From positions 1 to 19,840 of the forward strand of contig JALSPX010000018.1 in assembly GCA_026985755.1 (NCBI GenBank): a stretch of DNA of 19,840 bases. The letters are read 5' to 3'. Numbering within the stretch: position 1 is the stretch's first letter; each line of letters begins with the position of its first letter. Shown piece by piece: positions 1 to 8,804 of this stretch. The notes under the pieces were generated by a model that saw only the letters and a list, made by a program, of their open reading frames with translations, ran no database searches and was not told the origin of the DNA. The translations under genes were made by a program, and so were the position numbers. This DNA comes from Sulfurovum sp. (GTDB lineage: Bacteria; Campylobacterota; Campylobacteria; Campylobacterales; Sulfurovaceae).

Positions 1-538
1 TCGTTAAATCTCCACTATTATCTATCAGATAGCTTGCCTTCTTACGTTTCTCTTCAATATCTTGTTGAAGGGCAATACGTAAATGTGCTTCTTTTTCATT
101 ATACCCATTTCTTTGCATCAATCTTTTTAATTGTGTCTCTTTAGGCGTATAGACCACCAAAGATCTCTCTATAGGATATCGGTTGCTTTCAAAAAATAGA
201 GGGATATCGATCAAATATGGTTTTTTCAACTTATCTTCTTTATCTGACGCTGTTTCAATTTCAGTAAAAATAAGGGGATGCAAAAATGACTCCAAGCGCG
301 CTCTTTTTTTCTCATCTGAAAAAACCAAAGCACCTAATTTTTGTCTATCTACTTTTTGTGCGCTTACAAGCTCTTTCCCAAACATTATTTCTATCTTTTT
401 GTACTCAGCATCTAAAATATCATGTGCAATACTATCTGCATCGATTACTTTAAAGCCCTGCTTTACAAACCATTTGGCTACAGAGCTTTTCCCTGTTGCA
501 ATACTCCCTGTTAAAGCAATAGCATACTCAAATGCCAT
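1..538 (-). CDS. coaE: Dephospho-CoA kinase, C-terminus cut by window edge
   Basis: Phosphorylates the 3'-OH of dephospho-CoA with ATP, the last step of coenzyme A synthesis in the cytoplasm. Translating the minus strand from the ATG at 536-538 gives 179 residues with no stop before the window edge. The P-loop is at residues 11-18 (GSIATGKS), followed by VIDADSIAHDIL, which fits the CoaE substrate-binding strand, then LHPLIF, DIPLFFE, and near the edge the family signature IDNSGDL. CoaE is usually about 200 residues, so only some 20 are missing. The start lies 6 nt after the stop of the L,D-transpeptidase gene on the same strand, so the two are probably co-transcribed. Identification rests on these ordered motifs and is firm; the link to the envelope gene upstream is only positional. 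Confidence 0.93.
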   Translation of the reverse strand, partial: MAFEYAIALTGSIATGKSSVAKWFVKQGFKVIDADSIAHDILDAEYKKIEIMFGKELVSAQKVDRQKLGALVFSDEKKRARLESFLHPLIFTEIETASDKEDKLKKPYLIDIPLFFESNRYPIERSLVVYTPKETQLKRLMQRNGYNEKEAHLRIALQQDIEEKRKKASYLIDNSGDLT

Positions 539-544
539 CTGACA

Positions 545-2212
545 TTACCATTTTCTAAATGATTTTAATTGCATGGCATCATATCCATAGATATCATTTC
601 TAAATTGCAACACACCTTTATAATCTACCCATGCTGTTAAATAGATAACATCGATGGGTACTTTTTCTTGTAATGAGACATGCTTCTTTGTTTTTCCTTT
701 AAGGAGTTTTTTTGATGCTTCAAAATTTATATTTGGATTGAAACTGGCAAAAGTTTTGAGTAACTCTCTAGGTTTTTGCAAACGAATACAACCATGGGAA
801 AAAGCTCTTTTTCTTCTATTGAAAAGCTTTTTAGTTGGGGTATCGTGCATATAGACAGAATATTTATTGGGAAACAAAAATTTGACTTTGCCCAATGCAT
901 TATGAGGTCCAGGTAATTGTGCGAAACGAAAAGGAACCGTTTTACTATATAAGTATTCTTTCCAATCTACACTTCTAGGATTTATTTTTTGGGCATCTTG
1001 CCCCCATCCTGACCTAATTTCAATTCCTTTTTTTGCCATAGCATTTGAATCTCTTAACAACTTTGGAATCATCTCTTTTTGAATAATACTTGTTGGCAAA
1101 TTCCAATAAGGGTTGAGTACGATCGTTTTTACTGTATTTGAAAAAATAGGTGTAGGATTTTTGGGTTTTCCAACAATCGTTCGGATACTTTGTCTTAATT
1201 TGCCATCTTCTTCAAAAGAGAGCATAAAGTCAGGTATATTGATAATAATATGACGCTTACTATCCACGCCTCTTAGCCACTTGATACGATCCAAGTTCAG
1301 CAAAATGGTCGTAATACGCTCATCTACAGTTTTATTGAGTAATTTTAATGTTTCAGCACCGATATTCCCGTCTGCAACAACACCATTACGTTTTTGAAAA
1401 CGTTTCACAGCTTTTTGCAAACACCTATCATAGATATCTGTCTCTTTACTCTCTTTACAGCCTTTATAGTCTCCTACAAGACGTAATCTTTCACGAAGAA
1501 GTGGGACACTCCTGTGTCGTTTTCCTTTCCTTAGCTTCTTACCTAAAACTATACGGCTCCAGCCACCGTTTGCTTTGATTTTTCTATATTTTATAAGCTC
1601 TTTTTGCAAGGCTTTATAGTGATACTTGTGAGGAACTTCCTGCTGTAGTTGCTTCTTTAGACTGGCCCCCAAAGCTACTTTCTCTAATACACTAATCGCA
1701 TCCATATGTGGTCGATGAAGTACCCATTCTGTGCGCACATCATTCACCATAAGATTTGAAATCCGTGCATTAAATGCACCCCAGTTTATACTTCCTAAAT
1801 AGGCATAATTGGTATACGCTTCATAGAGTTGCGATATTTTAAATTCTAAATCAATTTTTTCAACCATACTTGCGTTTGAAGCATATAAATTTTCCGCTTT
1901 GTCTCTGAGTGTCAATGCACTTTGATAAAGTTTGCCTGAAGTATCCAACGTTTTATCATTTTTAATATAATCAAATAATTCTTTTGCTGCAGAAGACAAA
2001 CCCTTTTCATGCATCCATACAGGTACAAAAAAGAGTTGCGTATAGAGTTTTCTTAAAAAACTCTCTTTTTTTTCTGCTTGCAAAGAGTTCATGATAATAT
2101 CTGAAGCATACTCTTCATATCTTGACTCAGCTGCTGATAAAACCATCGTATACATTGCTGACACAGTCAAAAGTGTCAGTATCATTTGACGTAAAATTTT
2201 ACTTAATTGCAT
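545..2212 (-). CDS. L,D-transpeptidase, YcbB/LdtD type, secreted
   Basis: A 555-residue exported enzyme predicted to make 3-3 crosslinks in peptidoglycan (or attach proteins to it) in the periplasm. Residues 1-27 form a signal peptide (KILRQ, then a hydrophobic run ending in SAAES). Residues about 30-230 are the helical N-terminal region of the YcbB family. Around 240-295 lies a peptidoglycan-binding-like domain (AVKRFQKRNGVVADGNIG, TLKLLN). The YkuD catalytic domain follows (HIIINIPDF, NPTPIF, NPYWNLP) and ends in SHGCIRL with nucleophile Cys475 and the usual His and Arg around it. YVYMHDTP-type spacing is conserved as YSVYMHDTPTK. A TATACT -10 box lies at 2249-2254 and GGAAAG precedes the ATG. 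The gene is divergent from the Bat operon and leads into coaE. The family call is firm; which of the Ldt reactions it performs is not visible. Confidence 0.9.
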   Translation of the reverse strand: MQLSKILRQMILTLLTVSAMYTMVLSAAESRYEEYASDIIMNSLQAEKKESFLRKLYTQLFFVPVWMHEKGLSSAAKELFDYIKNDKTLDTSGKLYQSALTLRDKAENLYASNASMVEKIDLEFKISQLYEAYTNYAYLGSINWGAFNARISNLMVNDVRTEWVLHRPHMDAISVLEKVALGASLKKQLQQEVPHKYHYKALQKELIKYRKIKANGGWSRIVLGKKLRKGKRHRSVPLLRERLRLVGDYKGCKESKETDIYDRCLQKAVKRFQKRNGVVADGNIGAETLKLLNKTVDERITTILLNLDRIKWLRGVDSKRHIIINIPDFMLSFEEDGKLRQSIRTIVGKPKNPTPIFSNTVKTIVLNPYWNLPTSIIQKEMIPKLLRDSNAMAKKGIEIRSGWGQDAQKINPRSVDWKEYLYSKTVPFRFAQLPGPHNALGKVKFLFPNKYSVYMHDTPTKKLFNRRKRAFSHGCIRLQKPRELLKTFASFNPNINFEASKKLLKGKTKKHVSLQEKVPIDVIYLTAWVDYKGVLQFRNDIYGYDAMQLKSFRKW

Positions 2213-2248
2213 CTTCTTTCCATATGATTATTCTTTTTTATTCCCGTG

Positions 2249-2254
2249 AGTATA
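2249..2254 (-). promoter_or_regulatory. Putative -10 box for the L,D-transpeptidase gene
   Basis: TATACT read on the minus strand, 37 nt before the ATG at 2212, in the 69-nt gap between divergent genes. No good -35 box is seen, which is normal for housekeeping promoters in Campylobacterota. On the plus strand TAAAAT at 2258-2263 could serve batA, giving a very short leader. Confidence 0.4.
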
Positions 2255-2281
2255 GCGTAAAATTATCTTAGTAGTGCTAAA

Positions 2282-3214
2282 ATGATTCTTATGTATTTTA
2301 ATTTTGGCTCACCTTTTTATTTATTGTTATTACTCTTAGTGCCTTGTTTTTTTGTTTGTAACGTGTATACAAAAATATATTACTTTCCAAAACTCTCATG
2401 GATACACAGACAAAGTCCACTGTTTTCATGGGAACCTTGGCTCAAGATGTTGCTTTATACGCTTATGGTCATTGCCCTTGCCAAACCTTTTGTCTATGAT
2501 GCCCAAAATACCAATAACAAAAAAGGGCGTGACCTCATCTTGACACTTGATGCCTCTGGTTCTATGGGACAAAGAGGTTTTGACAGCAAAAATAGAATGC
2601 AAAACAAATATGACATCAACATCGCCCTTGCACAAGACTTCATCAAAAAACGTCATGATGACAATATGGGAGTAGTCATTTTTGGTACTTTTGCCTACAC
2701 AGCTTCTCCTCTTACCTATGATTTAGAATCTCTCTCCTATTTGCTTGCGATGACCAATGTGGGCATTGCTGGGGAGAGTACGGCTATTGGCGATGCGATT
2801 ATGCAATCCTTACGTACACTCTCCTACGGTAAAGCAAAAAACAAGGCGATTATCTTACTCACCGATGGTTACCACAATGCAGGGAGTACCTCACCCAAAC
2901 AAGCTGTGAAAAAAGCCAAAGCACTAGGCATAAAAATCTATACCATTGGTATTGGTAGGAAATCAGACTATGATGTAAACCTACTCTCTACCATCTCTAA
3001 AGAGACAGGTGCAAAGTCCTATTCGGCTGTATCGGCAGAAGCTTTAGAAAAGATTTATGAAGAAATTAATACTCTAGAGCCCTCTGCCATACGAAGCGAG
3101 AACTACCTCAACCAACGTCTACTTATAAGCTTACCCTTGGGTATTGTCGTCATTCTCCTGTTATTTTGGGTACTTTTAGAGATAAAGCATAAAGATATTG
3201 AGGAAACCGCATGA
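2282..3214 (+). CDS. batA: BatA-like membrane protein with von Willebrand factor A domain
   Basis: First gene of the Bat operon. The 310-residue protein has hydrophobic segments at about 12-28 and 54-69, a periplasm-facing or cytoplasm-facing vWA domain at about 82-270, and a C-terminal membrane segment at about 277-299. The metal-binding MIDAS is complete: D90-A-S92-G-S94, T167 (GESTAIGD) and D195 (LLTDG). Proteins of this family act with MoxR ATPases and a DUF58 partner in assembly or stress protection of the envelope; the exact substrate is unknown. The stop overlaps the next start as ATGA (3211-3214), so translation is coupled. The chosen ATG has no clear ribosome site; the ATG at 2291 is an alternative that would only remove three residues. 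Confidence 0.88.
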   Translation: MILMYFNFGSPFYLLLLLLVPCFFVCNVYTKIYYFPKLSWIHRQSPLFSWEPWLKMLLYTLMVIALAKPFVYDAQNTNNKKGRDLILTLDASGSMGQRGFDSKNRMQNKYDINIALAQDFIKKRHDDNMGVVIFGTFAYTASPLTYDLESLSYLLAMTNVGIAGESTAIGDAIMQSLRTLSYGKAKNKAIILLTDGYHNAGSTSPKQAVKKAKALGIKIYTIGIGRKSDYDVNLLSTISKETGAKSYSAVSAEALEKIYEEINTLEPSAIRSENYLNQRLLISLPLGIVVILLLFWVLLEIKHKDIEETA

Positions 3215-4758
3215 CTTTTTTAAACCCTCTTTTGTTATGGCTTTTACTACCTCTTGTGTTGCTTTTTTGGCGAAGTACCTCTACGCTTGTAGTGCGGGTA
3301 CATCTCATCATTTTGGCACTGCTAATACTCAGCCTTGCACGCCCTGCACAAAAAGAGGCGTGGCAAGAGGCAAGCATAGAGGCAAAAGATATCATCATCG
3401 CTTTAGATGTCTCCTACTCCATGCGTGCCACCGACCTTAGCCCTACGCGTTATGATTTTGCCAAAAAAACCATCAAGGCACTTTTGGCACAAAACCCCAG
3501 TGACAATATTATGCTTATCGCCTTTACGACTAACCCCTTACTACTCTCTCCCCCTACCACTGACCACACGCTTATTAATGTGGCATTAGAGAGCTTGAAC
3601 CCTCAGTATATTCTCACCAAAGGTACTTCACTTAAACATCTCTTTACAAAACTGTCAACCCTCTCTTTGTCACATAAAAATCTCATACTTATGACCGATG
3701 GAGGGGAAGAGAGCGATGTGGACTCACTAAGTCATCTATTGCAAAAGGGGGACCTCTCTTTAATTATCCTTGCTTTAGGCAGCAAAAGTGGTACAACCAT
3801 AAGAGATACAGAAGGCAAAATACTCAAAGACAAAAATGGCAACCTCGTCATTTCACGCATCAACCCCTTGCTCACAAAACTTGCTACTTCTGTAAGAGGG
3901 AGTTATCTTGATGCCTTATCTACACCGCAAGTTACAGCAGAAGCTTTAAGTAATCTCTTGCAAGTACAGGTACACAAGGCACAGCAGATACAAAAAAAGC
4001 AACACCATTATAAAGAGTTATATGCCTATCCTCTGGCATTGGCGTTGCTTTTGTTTCTCCTTTTGCATACGCGTGGAGTAAAATACCTCTTTTTGTTATT
4101 TGCACTACTGGGCATACAAGCAGAAGCCTCTTTGCTTGATAACTATCATCTCCGCAATGCCTACAGCCTTTATGCCCAAAAAGCCTACTCTCAAGCGTTG
4201 CAAGAGCTCAAAAAAATAGAAAATCCCTCCTTGCAAAGCCAATGGGCCATGGCAAACAGCTATTACAAGCAAGAGAGATATAAAAAAGCGATTGAGGTAT
4301 ATCACTCAATTCACAGCACTTCACCAATAGTCAAACAACAACTTTATTACAACATTGCCACAGCATACAGCAAACTCCAAGCGTATGATAAAGCCAAGAT
4401 ATACTATACTAAAACATTACAATTGGGCAAAGAGGATGATGCGATGTATAACCTAGCGTGCATTGTTTTACTCCATGATAAAAAAAAGGTTGCTTTGGGC
4501 ATGGCACATCCTAAATCACAAGGTGCCAATGCCACCAAAAGTACACCCCAAGAGAATAAAGAGAGAAAGAACAAAGACAATGAAGAGCAATCTAGCTCTG
4601 CGTCTAGTAGTAACGGGGCACAAAAGAGACAAAAAAGCAAAGAGAATGAGAGAAAAACAACACTGATGCAAGACATAAATCAAAAAAAGCAACCCCTAGG
4701 TTCTAAGACCTATGAACTCATCAACAAAGGATACATCCATGAAACACAACCTTGGTAG
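3211..4758 (+). CDS. batB: BatB-BatC fusion: vWA domain plus TPR region
   Basis: A 515-residue protein combining two Bat components usually encoded separately. Two N-terminal hydrophobic segments (5-20, 30-43) lead to a vWA domain with an intact MIDAS: D66-V-S68-Y-S70, T139 (KGTS) and D163 (MTDG). Two close hydrophobic stretches at about 272-302 (ALALLLFLLL and KYLFLLFALLGI) follow, then a TPR-like region at about 310-425 with repeats such as YSQALQELKKI, YKKAIEVY and YDKAKIYYTKTL. The tail from about 430 on is highly charged and Ser/Lys/Glu-rich, probably disordered, as in BatC. The ATG overlaps the batA stop. batD starts 20 nt before this gene ends. The fusion is seen directly in one open frame; the partner roles come from family knowledge. 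Confidence 0.87.
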   Translation: MTFLNPLLLWLLLPLVLLFWRSTSTLVVRVHLIILALLILSLARPAQKEAWQEASIEAKDIIIALDVSYSMRATDLSPTRYDFAKKTIKALLAQNPSDNIMLIAFTTNPLLLSPPTTDHTLINVALESLNPQYILTKGTSLKHLFTKLSTLSLSHKNLILMTDGGEESDVDSLSHLLQKGDLSLIILALGSKSGTTIRDTEGKILKDKNGNLVISRINPLLTKLATSVRGSYLDALSTPQVTAEALSNLLQVQVHKAQQIQKKQHHYKELYAYPLALALLLFLLLHTRGVKYLFLLFALLGIQAEASLLDNYHLRNAYSLYAQKAYSQALQELKKIENPSLQSQWAMANSYYKQERYKKAIEVYHSIHSTSPIVKQQLYYNIATAYSKLQAYDKAKIYYTKTLQLGKEDDAMYNLACIVLLHDKKKVALGMAHPKSQGANATKSTPQENKERKNKDNEEQSSSASSSNGAQKRQKSKENERKTTLMQDINQKKQPLGSKTYELINKGYIHETQPW

Positions 4759-5884
4759 CCTTTTGGGCATAGTGCTTTTAATGGGCTTTGTCTCCTCTCT
4801 TTTTGCAGAAGAGTTTGCTTACAAGATAGAGGCAAACAAACAGGAGATGTATCTCAAAGAGGGAATTTTACTCACGGTAGATTTGAACCAAACAGACCCT
4901 AAAAACATTTTACTCTTTCAGTTTGAAGTCAATAAAAGTGATGACTTTGCTATCTACCCACTCTATGCCAAACATGATGATACACCCCATGCCACCAGCT
5001 TACATGAAAGCTATCTTGTCTACCCGCTCAAAACAGGAAATCTCAATCTTACCTTTTCATGTATCAAACGTGTGACCAGTGACCTCAAAATGAAACACTT
5101 TGCCTCAGGAGACAGAGATGACTTCAAAAAGCTGGAAACCAAAGATGTACCCATCGTTTTGCCTCCTGTAAAACTGCATGTCAAACCCCTGCCACCAAGT
5201 ACACAGCTTGTGGGTGACTTTCACCTGACTACCAAGGTACAAACTCATGAAGCAGAAGCCTATGCACCCATCGCCATGCGAATAGAGATAGAAGGAAAAG
5301 GCTACCCTCCTATACTTCATTCCCTCTATTCTAAAAGTAAAAACTATACCCTCTTTAGCCAAGCACCTGAAGTCAAAAAAAACATTACTAAAACAGGTAT
5401 TGACTACAATGTTACCTATGTTATGGCATTTTCTGCGAACAAAGACTTTACCCTACCTAAACTCACACTTCATGCCTTTAATCCTGAGACACAGCAACCC
5501 TACACACTCACGATAAAGGCACACAATTTTCATATCAATGCTGTCAATCAAAATAGACTGATTGATGCACAAAACAAACCCAAAAAGCTTGTAGAAGATT
5601 GGTCATGGCTTAAAAATTTATTATCCTACTTCACTGTATTTGCTGCAGGATGGCTCAGTGCTTTAGCCTTTAAATGGCAAAAGCCTCGCATCGTTGATAG
5701 GCAAGATCCTCTTGTGGGAAAAGTGATACAATGCAAAGAGCCAAAAGTACTTTTACAACTTCTCATCGCACAAGAAGACAAACGCTTTGCACAAAGTATA
5801 GAGAAGCTTGAAAGTGCACTCTATGGAAATACAACATTCAACCTCAAAACGATGAAACAAGAGATATTGGAGATACTACAATGA
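4739..5884 (+). CDS. batD: BatD-like exported membrane-anchored protein
   Basis: A 381-residue protein with a signal peptide (MKHNLGSLLGIVLL, cleavage likely near SSLFAEE), a mostly beta, Ig-like periplasmic body, one transmembrane segment at about 294-312 (SYFTVFAAGWLSALAFKW) and a cytoplasmic helical tail of about 70 residues. This layout and its place between batB/C and moxR fit BatD; sequence identity to BatD proteins is low, so position carries much of the call. The open frame extends upstream to an ATG at 4712, but the start at 4739 is preferred: AAAGGA lies 7 nt before it and the signal peptide begins exactly there. The gene overlaps the end of the batB-batC fusion by 20 nt and its own stop overlaps moxR as ATGA. 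Confidence 0.75.
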   Translation: MKHNLGSLLGIVLLMGFVSSLFAEEFAYKIEANKQEMYLKEGILLTVDLNQTDPKNILLFQFEVNKSDDFAIYPLYAKHDDTPHATSLHESYLVYPLKTGNLNLTFSCIKRVTSDLKMKHFASGDRDDFKKLETKDVPIVLPPVKLHVKPLPPSTQLVGDFHLTTKVQTHEAEAYAPIAMRIEIEGKGYPPILHSLYSKSKNYTLFSQAPEVKKNITKTGIDYNVTYVMAFSANKDFTLPKLTLHAFNPETQQPYTLTIKAHNFHINAVNQNRLIDAQNKPKKLVEDWSWLKNLLSYFTVFAAGWLSALAFKWQKPRIVDRQDPLVGKVIQCKEPKVLLQLLIAQEDKRFAQSIEKLESALYGNTTFNLKTMKQEILEILQ

Positions 5885-6828
5885 ACACAAAAATAAACAC
5901 CCTTAAACAGGAACTCAACAAAGTCATCATAGGACAGGAAATGATGATAGAGGGTCTACTTATTGGACTACTCTGTGATGGACATATTTTAGTAGAAGGT
6001 GTGCCAGGGCTTGCGAAGACCACAACAATTAATGCACTCTCTAAAGCCTTGGGGCTTGAGAGTAAACGTATTCAGTTTACGCCTGACCTCTTGCCTTCTG
6101 ACATCATTGGTGCGCAGATTTATAACCCCAATGACCATAGTTTTTCTGTCAAAAAAGGCCCGCTCTTTACCAACCTTTTACTTGCAGATGAAATCAACCG
6201 TGCCCCTGCCAAAGTGCAGTCAGCACTACTTGAAGTCATGCAGGAGCGTCAAGTAACCATCGCAGAAGAGACCTTTAAACTTGAAAGCCCATTTTTGGTC
6301 ATGGCAACACAAAACCCCATAGAACAAGAGGGCGTCTATGCCTTACCCGAAGCCCAGCTTGACCGTTTTATGATGAAACTTATTGTCACTCACAACTCCG
6401 AGGAGGAGGAAGTAGAAATTATGCGTAAAGCCGCAAACAAAAGTTTTGCTCAAATAGAAACAGTACTTACGATAGAAGATTTACATACCTTACAAAAAGA
6501 GCTAAAAGATATCCACATTGATGAAGAGCTAGAACGCTATATTGTTCAACTCATTACAGCCACACGAGAACCTACACGTTTTGGCTTAGAGGAGCATGTA
6601 GCATCCATAATGTTTGGGGCAAGCCCTAGAGCCTCTATAGACCTCTATAAAGCCAGCCGTGCCCAAGCCTTTTTAAAAGGTAAAACATTTGTAAGCCCCT
6701 CTGACATCGCTGATGTCATTCATAAAGTCTTGCGTCATCGTATTGTACTCAGCTATGAAGCACGTTCCCAAGGCATAAATAGTGATGAAATTATCACGGC
6801 TATTGTTGAAACTTTGGCCGTGCCATGA
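5881..6828 (+). CDS. moxR: MoxR-family AAA+ ATPase
   Basis: A 315-residue cytoplasmic ATPase of the MoxR (AAA_3) type that works as a chaperone-like motor for vWA-domain partners. Walker A is at residues 40-47 (GVPGLAKT), Walker B at 99-104 (LLLADE) followed by INRAPAKVQSALLEVMQE, and sensor 1 at 142-146 (ATQNP). LPEAQLDRFMMK supplies the arginine-finger region and GASPRAS the sensor 2 arginine. Length is normal. ATGA overlap with batD and a 16-nt gap to the DUF58 gene make it part of one operon. In most Bat operons moxR is the first gene; here it is fourth. Confidence 0.94.
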   Translation: MNTKINTLKQELNKVIIGQEMMIEGLLIGLLCDGHILVEGVPGLAKTTTINALSKALGLESKRIQFTPDLLPSDIIGAQIYNPNDHSFSVKKGPLFTNLLLADEINRAPAKVQSALLEVMQERQVTIAEETFKLESPFLVMATQNPIEQEGVYALPEAQLDRFMMKLIVTHNSEEEEVEIMRKAANKSFAQIETVLTIEDLHTLQKELKDIHIDEELERYIVQLITATREPTRFGLEEHVASIMFGASPRASIDLYKASRAQAFLKGKTFVSPSDIADVIHKVLRHRIVLSYEARSQGINSDEIITAIVETLAVP

Positions 6829-6844
6829 TAGTTACGGAAATACA

Positions 6845-7672
6845 ATGAACCCTGCATTCAAAGCCCTGCAACTCAAAGCTAGACATCAGGTATACACACT
6901 CCTTGCAGGACAAAACCTCTCCTCTTTACATGGTGAGGGATATGACTTTGCTGAACTTCGTGAGTACCAAATAGGTGATGATATCCGTAAAATAAACTGG
7001 ATGATCTCTGCAAAACTTCAAAAACCCTATATTAAGACCTTTCATGCCAATCGTGAACTCTCAGTCGTTGTCGCTGCATTGATGGATTCTAGCCTCTATT
7101 TTGGCTCAGGAAATGCCAAACAAAAGAAGCTCACCGAAGTCGCTACACTCTTGGGCTATGCCACGCAACAACAAAATGATCTCTTTACAGGGCTATGCTA
7201 CACACAGACACAAACCCACACCACACCACCCACCAAACAGCTCTACCACATAGAGGGCTTTTGTCAAACACTCTTTGAATTGCCCCTGCTTGGTACTTCT
7301 ATAGAGACAACAAAAGCGACACAAGATATATTCAAACGCATACAAAGACCCTCTTTACTTTTTGTCTTGGGTGATTTTTTAGAAGAGATAGACCTCTCCT
7401 TGCTTGCACAAAAACATGAAGTCATCGTGATTATCATCCGAGACCGTACAGAAGAGTCTCCCAAGGCACTGGGGGAAGTTACCCTCGTAAATCCCAAAGA
7501 GAATAACAAAATGAAAACCTATTTTGGAAAAAGAAACATCCAAAAGTACCTCAGCAAACTCCACGCACATGACAAAAAGCTCAGCACTCACTTTTCACAG
7601 CATGATATACGCTATGTCAAAGTATTTACAGATGAGGAAGTACTGAGGAAATTGATGGGGCTGTTTATCTAA
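6845..7672 (+). CDS. DUF58 domain protein, Bat operon partner
   Basis: A 275-residue soluble protein carrying the DUF58 signature at residues about 29-71: HGEGYDFAELREYQIGDD, then IRKINWMISAKLQKPYIK. DUF58 proteins are nearly always encoded beside moxR and are thought to link the ATPase to the vWA membrane proteins. A vWA-like fold may follow (AALMDSSLYFG at about 79-89, with the D-x-S start of a MIDAS). The open frame runs up to an ATG at 6782 inside moxR, but the start at 6845 fits better: it sits 16 nt after the moxR stop, has GGAAA just upstream, and matches where family members begin. It is the last gene of the operon; 147 nt separate its stop from the convergent stop of the next gene. 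Confidence 0.88.
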   Translation: MNPAFKALQLKARHQVYTLLAGQNLSSLHGEGYDFAELREYQIGDDIRKINWMISAKLQKPYIKTFHANRELSVVVAALMDSSLYFGSGNAKQKKLTEVATLLGYATQQQNDLFTGLCYTQTQTHTTPPTKQLYHIEGFCQTLFELPLLGTSIETTKATQDIFKRIQRPSLLFVLGDFLEEIDLSLLAQKHEVIVIIIRDRTEESPKALGEVTLVNPKENNKMKTYFGKRNIQKYLSKLHAHDKKLSTHFSQHDIRYVKVFTDEEVLRKLMGLFI

Positions 7673-7787
7673 TTTATTGGCAGAGCAGTTGCCCTATACT
7701 TGAGATAGTTTCTTTCATGGAATATTTTAGACTAGAAAGAGAGATATAAAGTTTTCTGTGTCACCTCACACCTTTATCTACAAGTAT

Positions 7788-7817
7788 CTAGCATAGATTG
7801 AAATGCTTCTATGCTAG
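7788..7817. terminator. Hairpin between convergent genes
   Basis: A perfect 10-bp inverted repeat, CTAGCATAGA at 7788-7797 and TCTATGCTAG at 7808-7817, with a 10-nt loop. It lies 2 nt past the stop of the minus-strand gene ending at 7820 and 115 nt past the DUF58 stop. There is no U-run on either strand, so it could be a transcript-end stabiliser rather than an intrinsic terminator. Confidence 0.45.
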
Positions 7818-7819
7818 GC

Positions 7820-8746
7820 CTACTTTGCTGTATTTGTAGGCTGTGGGTTGGGTGTATTTTGTGGTGCTACAGTAGTTACAGGTTGAGATGGAGAAGGTTG
7901 TGCCACAGTAGTCTTACTCGGTACTGCTGGTACGGTTTGAAGACTTTTTGGCTGATACGCTTTTAGGGCAGGCATAGTTTTACTAGGTATATGCTGTGTA
8001 GGCACTTTTTGAGTCTGCCCTTGTGCTACATTAACTTGCTTTAAAGATGCAATAGACTCATCAATATTTTTATCATTCATCTCTTTTGCCGTACTTATAA
8101 GCTGGTATTCTTCTTCAAAATTTAGTGCACTCCCTGAAGAATTAAGCTTTTCTCTTTTGTAATTAGCTATACATTCTCGCGTGCCACTACCGATGACACC
8201 ATCAACCTTATCATGGTAAAATCCATGGATTTTAAGTGCAGTTTGAATTTTTTTACCTTTTGTCTTATCGTCACTTCCTGAGGCAATAAGTGTCCTGTCA
8301 AATGTAAAAAGTCTACCGAGATATATAAGTGTATCTTTTATTTGAGGCAAAAGCGAAGCACTATCAGAGATGCCGTAAGCAATATTCATAGACTTTATAG
8401 CTGATCTTGTCTCAAAAGAATTCACTTCTCCATCTATCCTACCTTTGTAAAAGCCTAGACTGGTAAGTGCTTTTTGTATATACTTTTCATCAGTCATTTT
8501 TGGAGCAATTACAACAGGCTTCCTTGTTCTTCTTTTTGTTCTTTTCTTTGCTCTGTGTCTTGATCTTTTACGATGTGTTTTTTGTCCTGAACTTCCATAA
8601 TAAATCTCATCACCTAGTCTTGCACCTGCTGCATTACTTGTTTGATCCACAACATTATATAAAGCATGGTCCAGAAGAGATGCTTGACTACCTGTAGTAA
8701 AAAGAAATACCCCAAGTAGTGCAAAAGTCGATATTTTTATATTCAT
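7820..8746 (-). CDS. Secreted basic protein with two peptidoglycan-binding-like repeats
   Basis: A 308-residue exported protein of unknown exact role. Residues 1-22 are a signal peptide (ALLGVFLFTTGSQA). Residues 57-77 are an extremely basic stretch of Lys, Arg and His. Two PGBD-like repeats follow, about 89-125 (IQKALTSLGFYKGRIDG, then a variant of the usual end) and about 165-201 (IQTALKIHGFYHDKVDG, VIGSGT). The last 90 residues are rich in Pro, Thr, Gln and Ser, typical of a flexible wall-spanning tail. No catalytic domain is seen, so it may bind peptidoglycan as a structural or adaptor protein. AAAGGAG lies 8 nt before the ATG. A 48-residue lipoprotein gene lies 58 nt upstream on the same strand. 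The PGBD call rests on the GFY-x-x-x-x-DG pattern seen twice. Confidence 0.75.
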   Translation of the reverse strand: MNIKISTFALLGVFLFTTGSQASLLDHALYNVVDQTSNAAGARLGDEIYYGSSGQKTHRKRSRHRAKKRTKRRTRKPVVIAPKMTDEKYIQKALTSLGFYKGRIDGEVNSFETRSAIKSMNIAYGISDSASLLPQIKDTLIYLGRLFTFDRTLIASGSDDKTKGKKIQTALKIHGFYHDKVDGVIGSGTRECIANYKREKLNSSGSALNFEEEYQLISTAKEMNDKNIDESIASLKQVNVAQGQTQKVPTQHIPSKTMPALKAYQPKSLQTVPAVPSKTTVAQPSPSQPVTTVAPQNTPNPQPTNTAK

Positions 8747-8804
8747 AACTATACTCCTTTGTATTTTTAAAATCTATTTCATGTGTTGAAAAGATTACCT
8801 AACA

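Noticed and set aside
183..542. Plus-strand 119-residue open frame
   Set aside because: It is the antisense shadow of coaE, whose minus-strand translation carries a P-loop and the IDNSGDL motif.
4712..4738. Upstream ATG of the batD frame
   Set aside because: The nine extra residues are polar and would precede the signal peptide; AAAGGA is correctly spaced for the ATG at 4739.
6782..6844. Upstream ATG of the DUF58 frame inside moxR
   Set aside because: It would add 21 residues that are moxR codons read in another frame; the start at 6845 fits family length and spacing.
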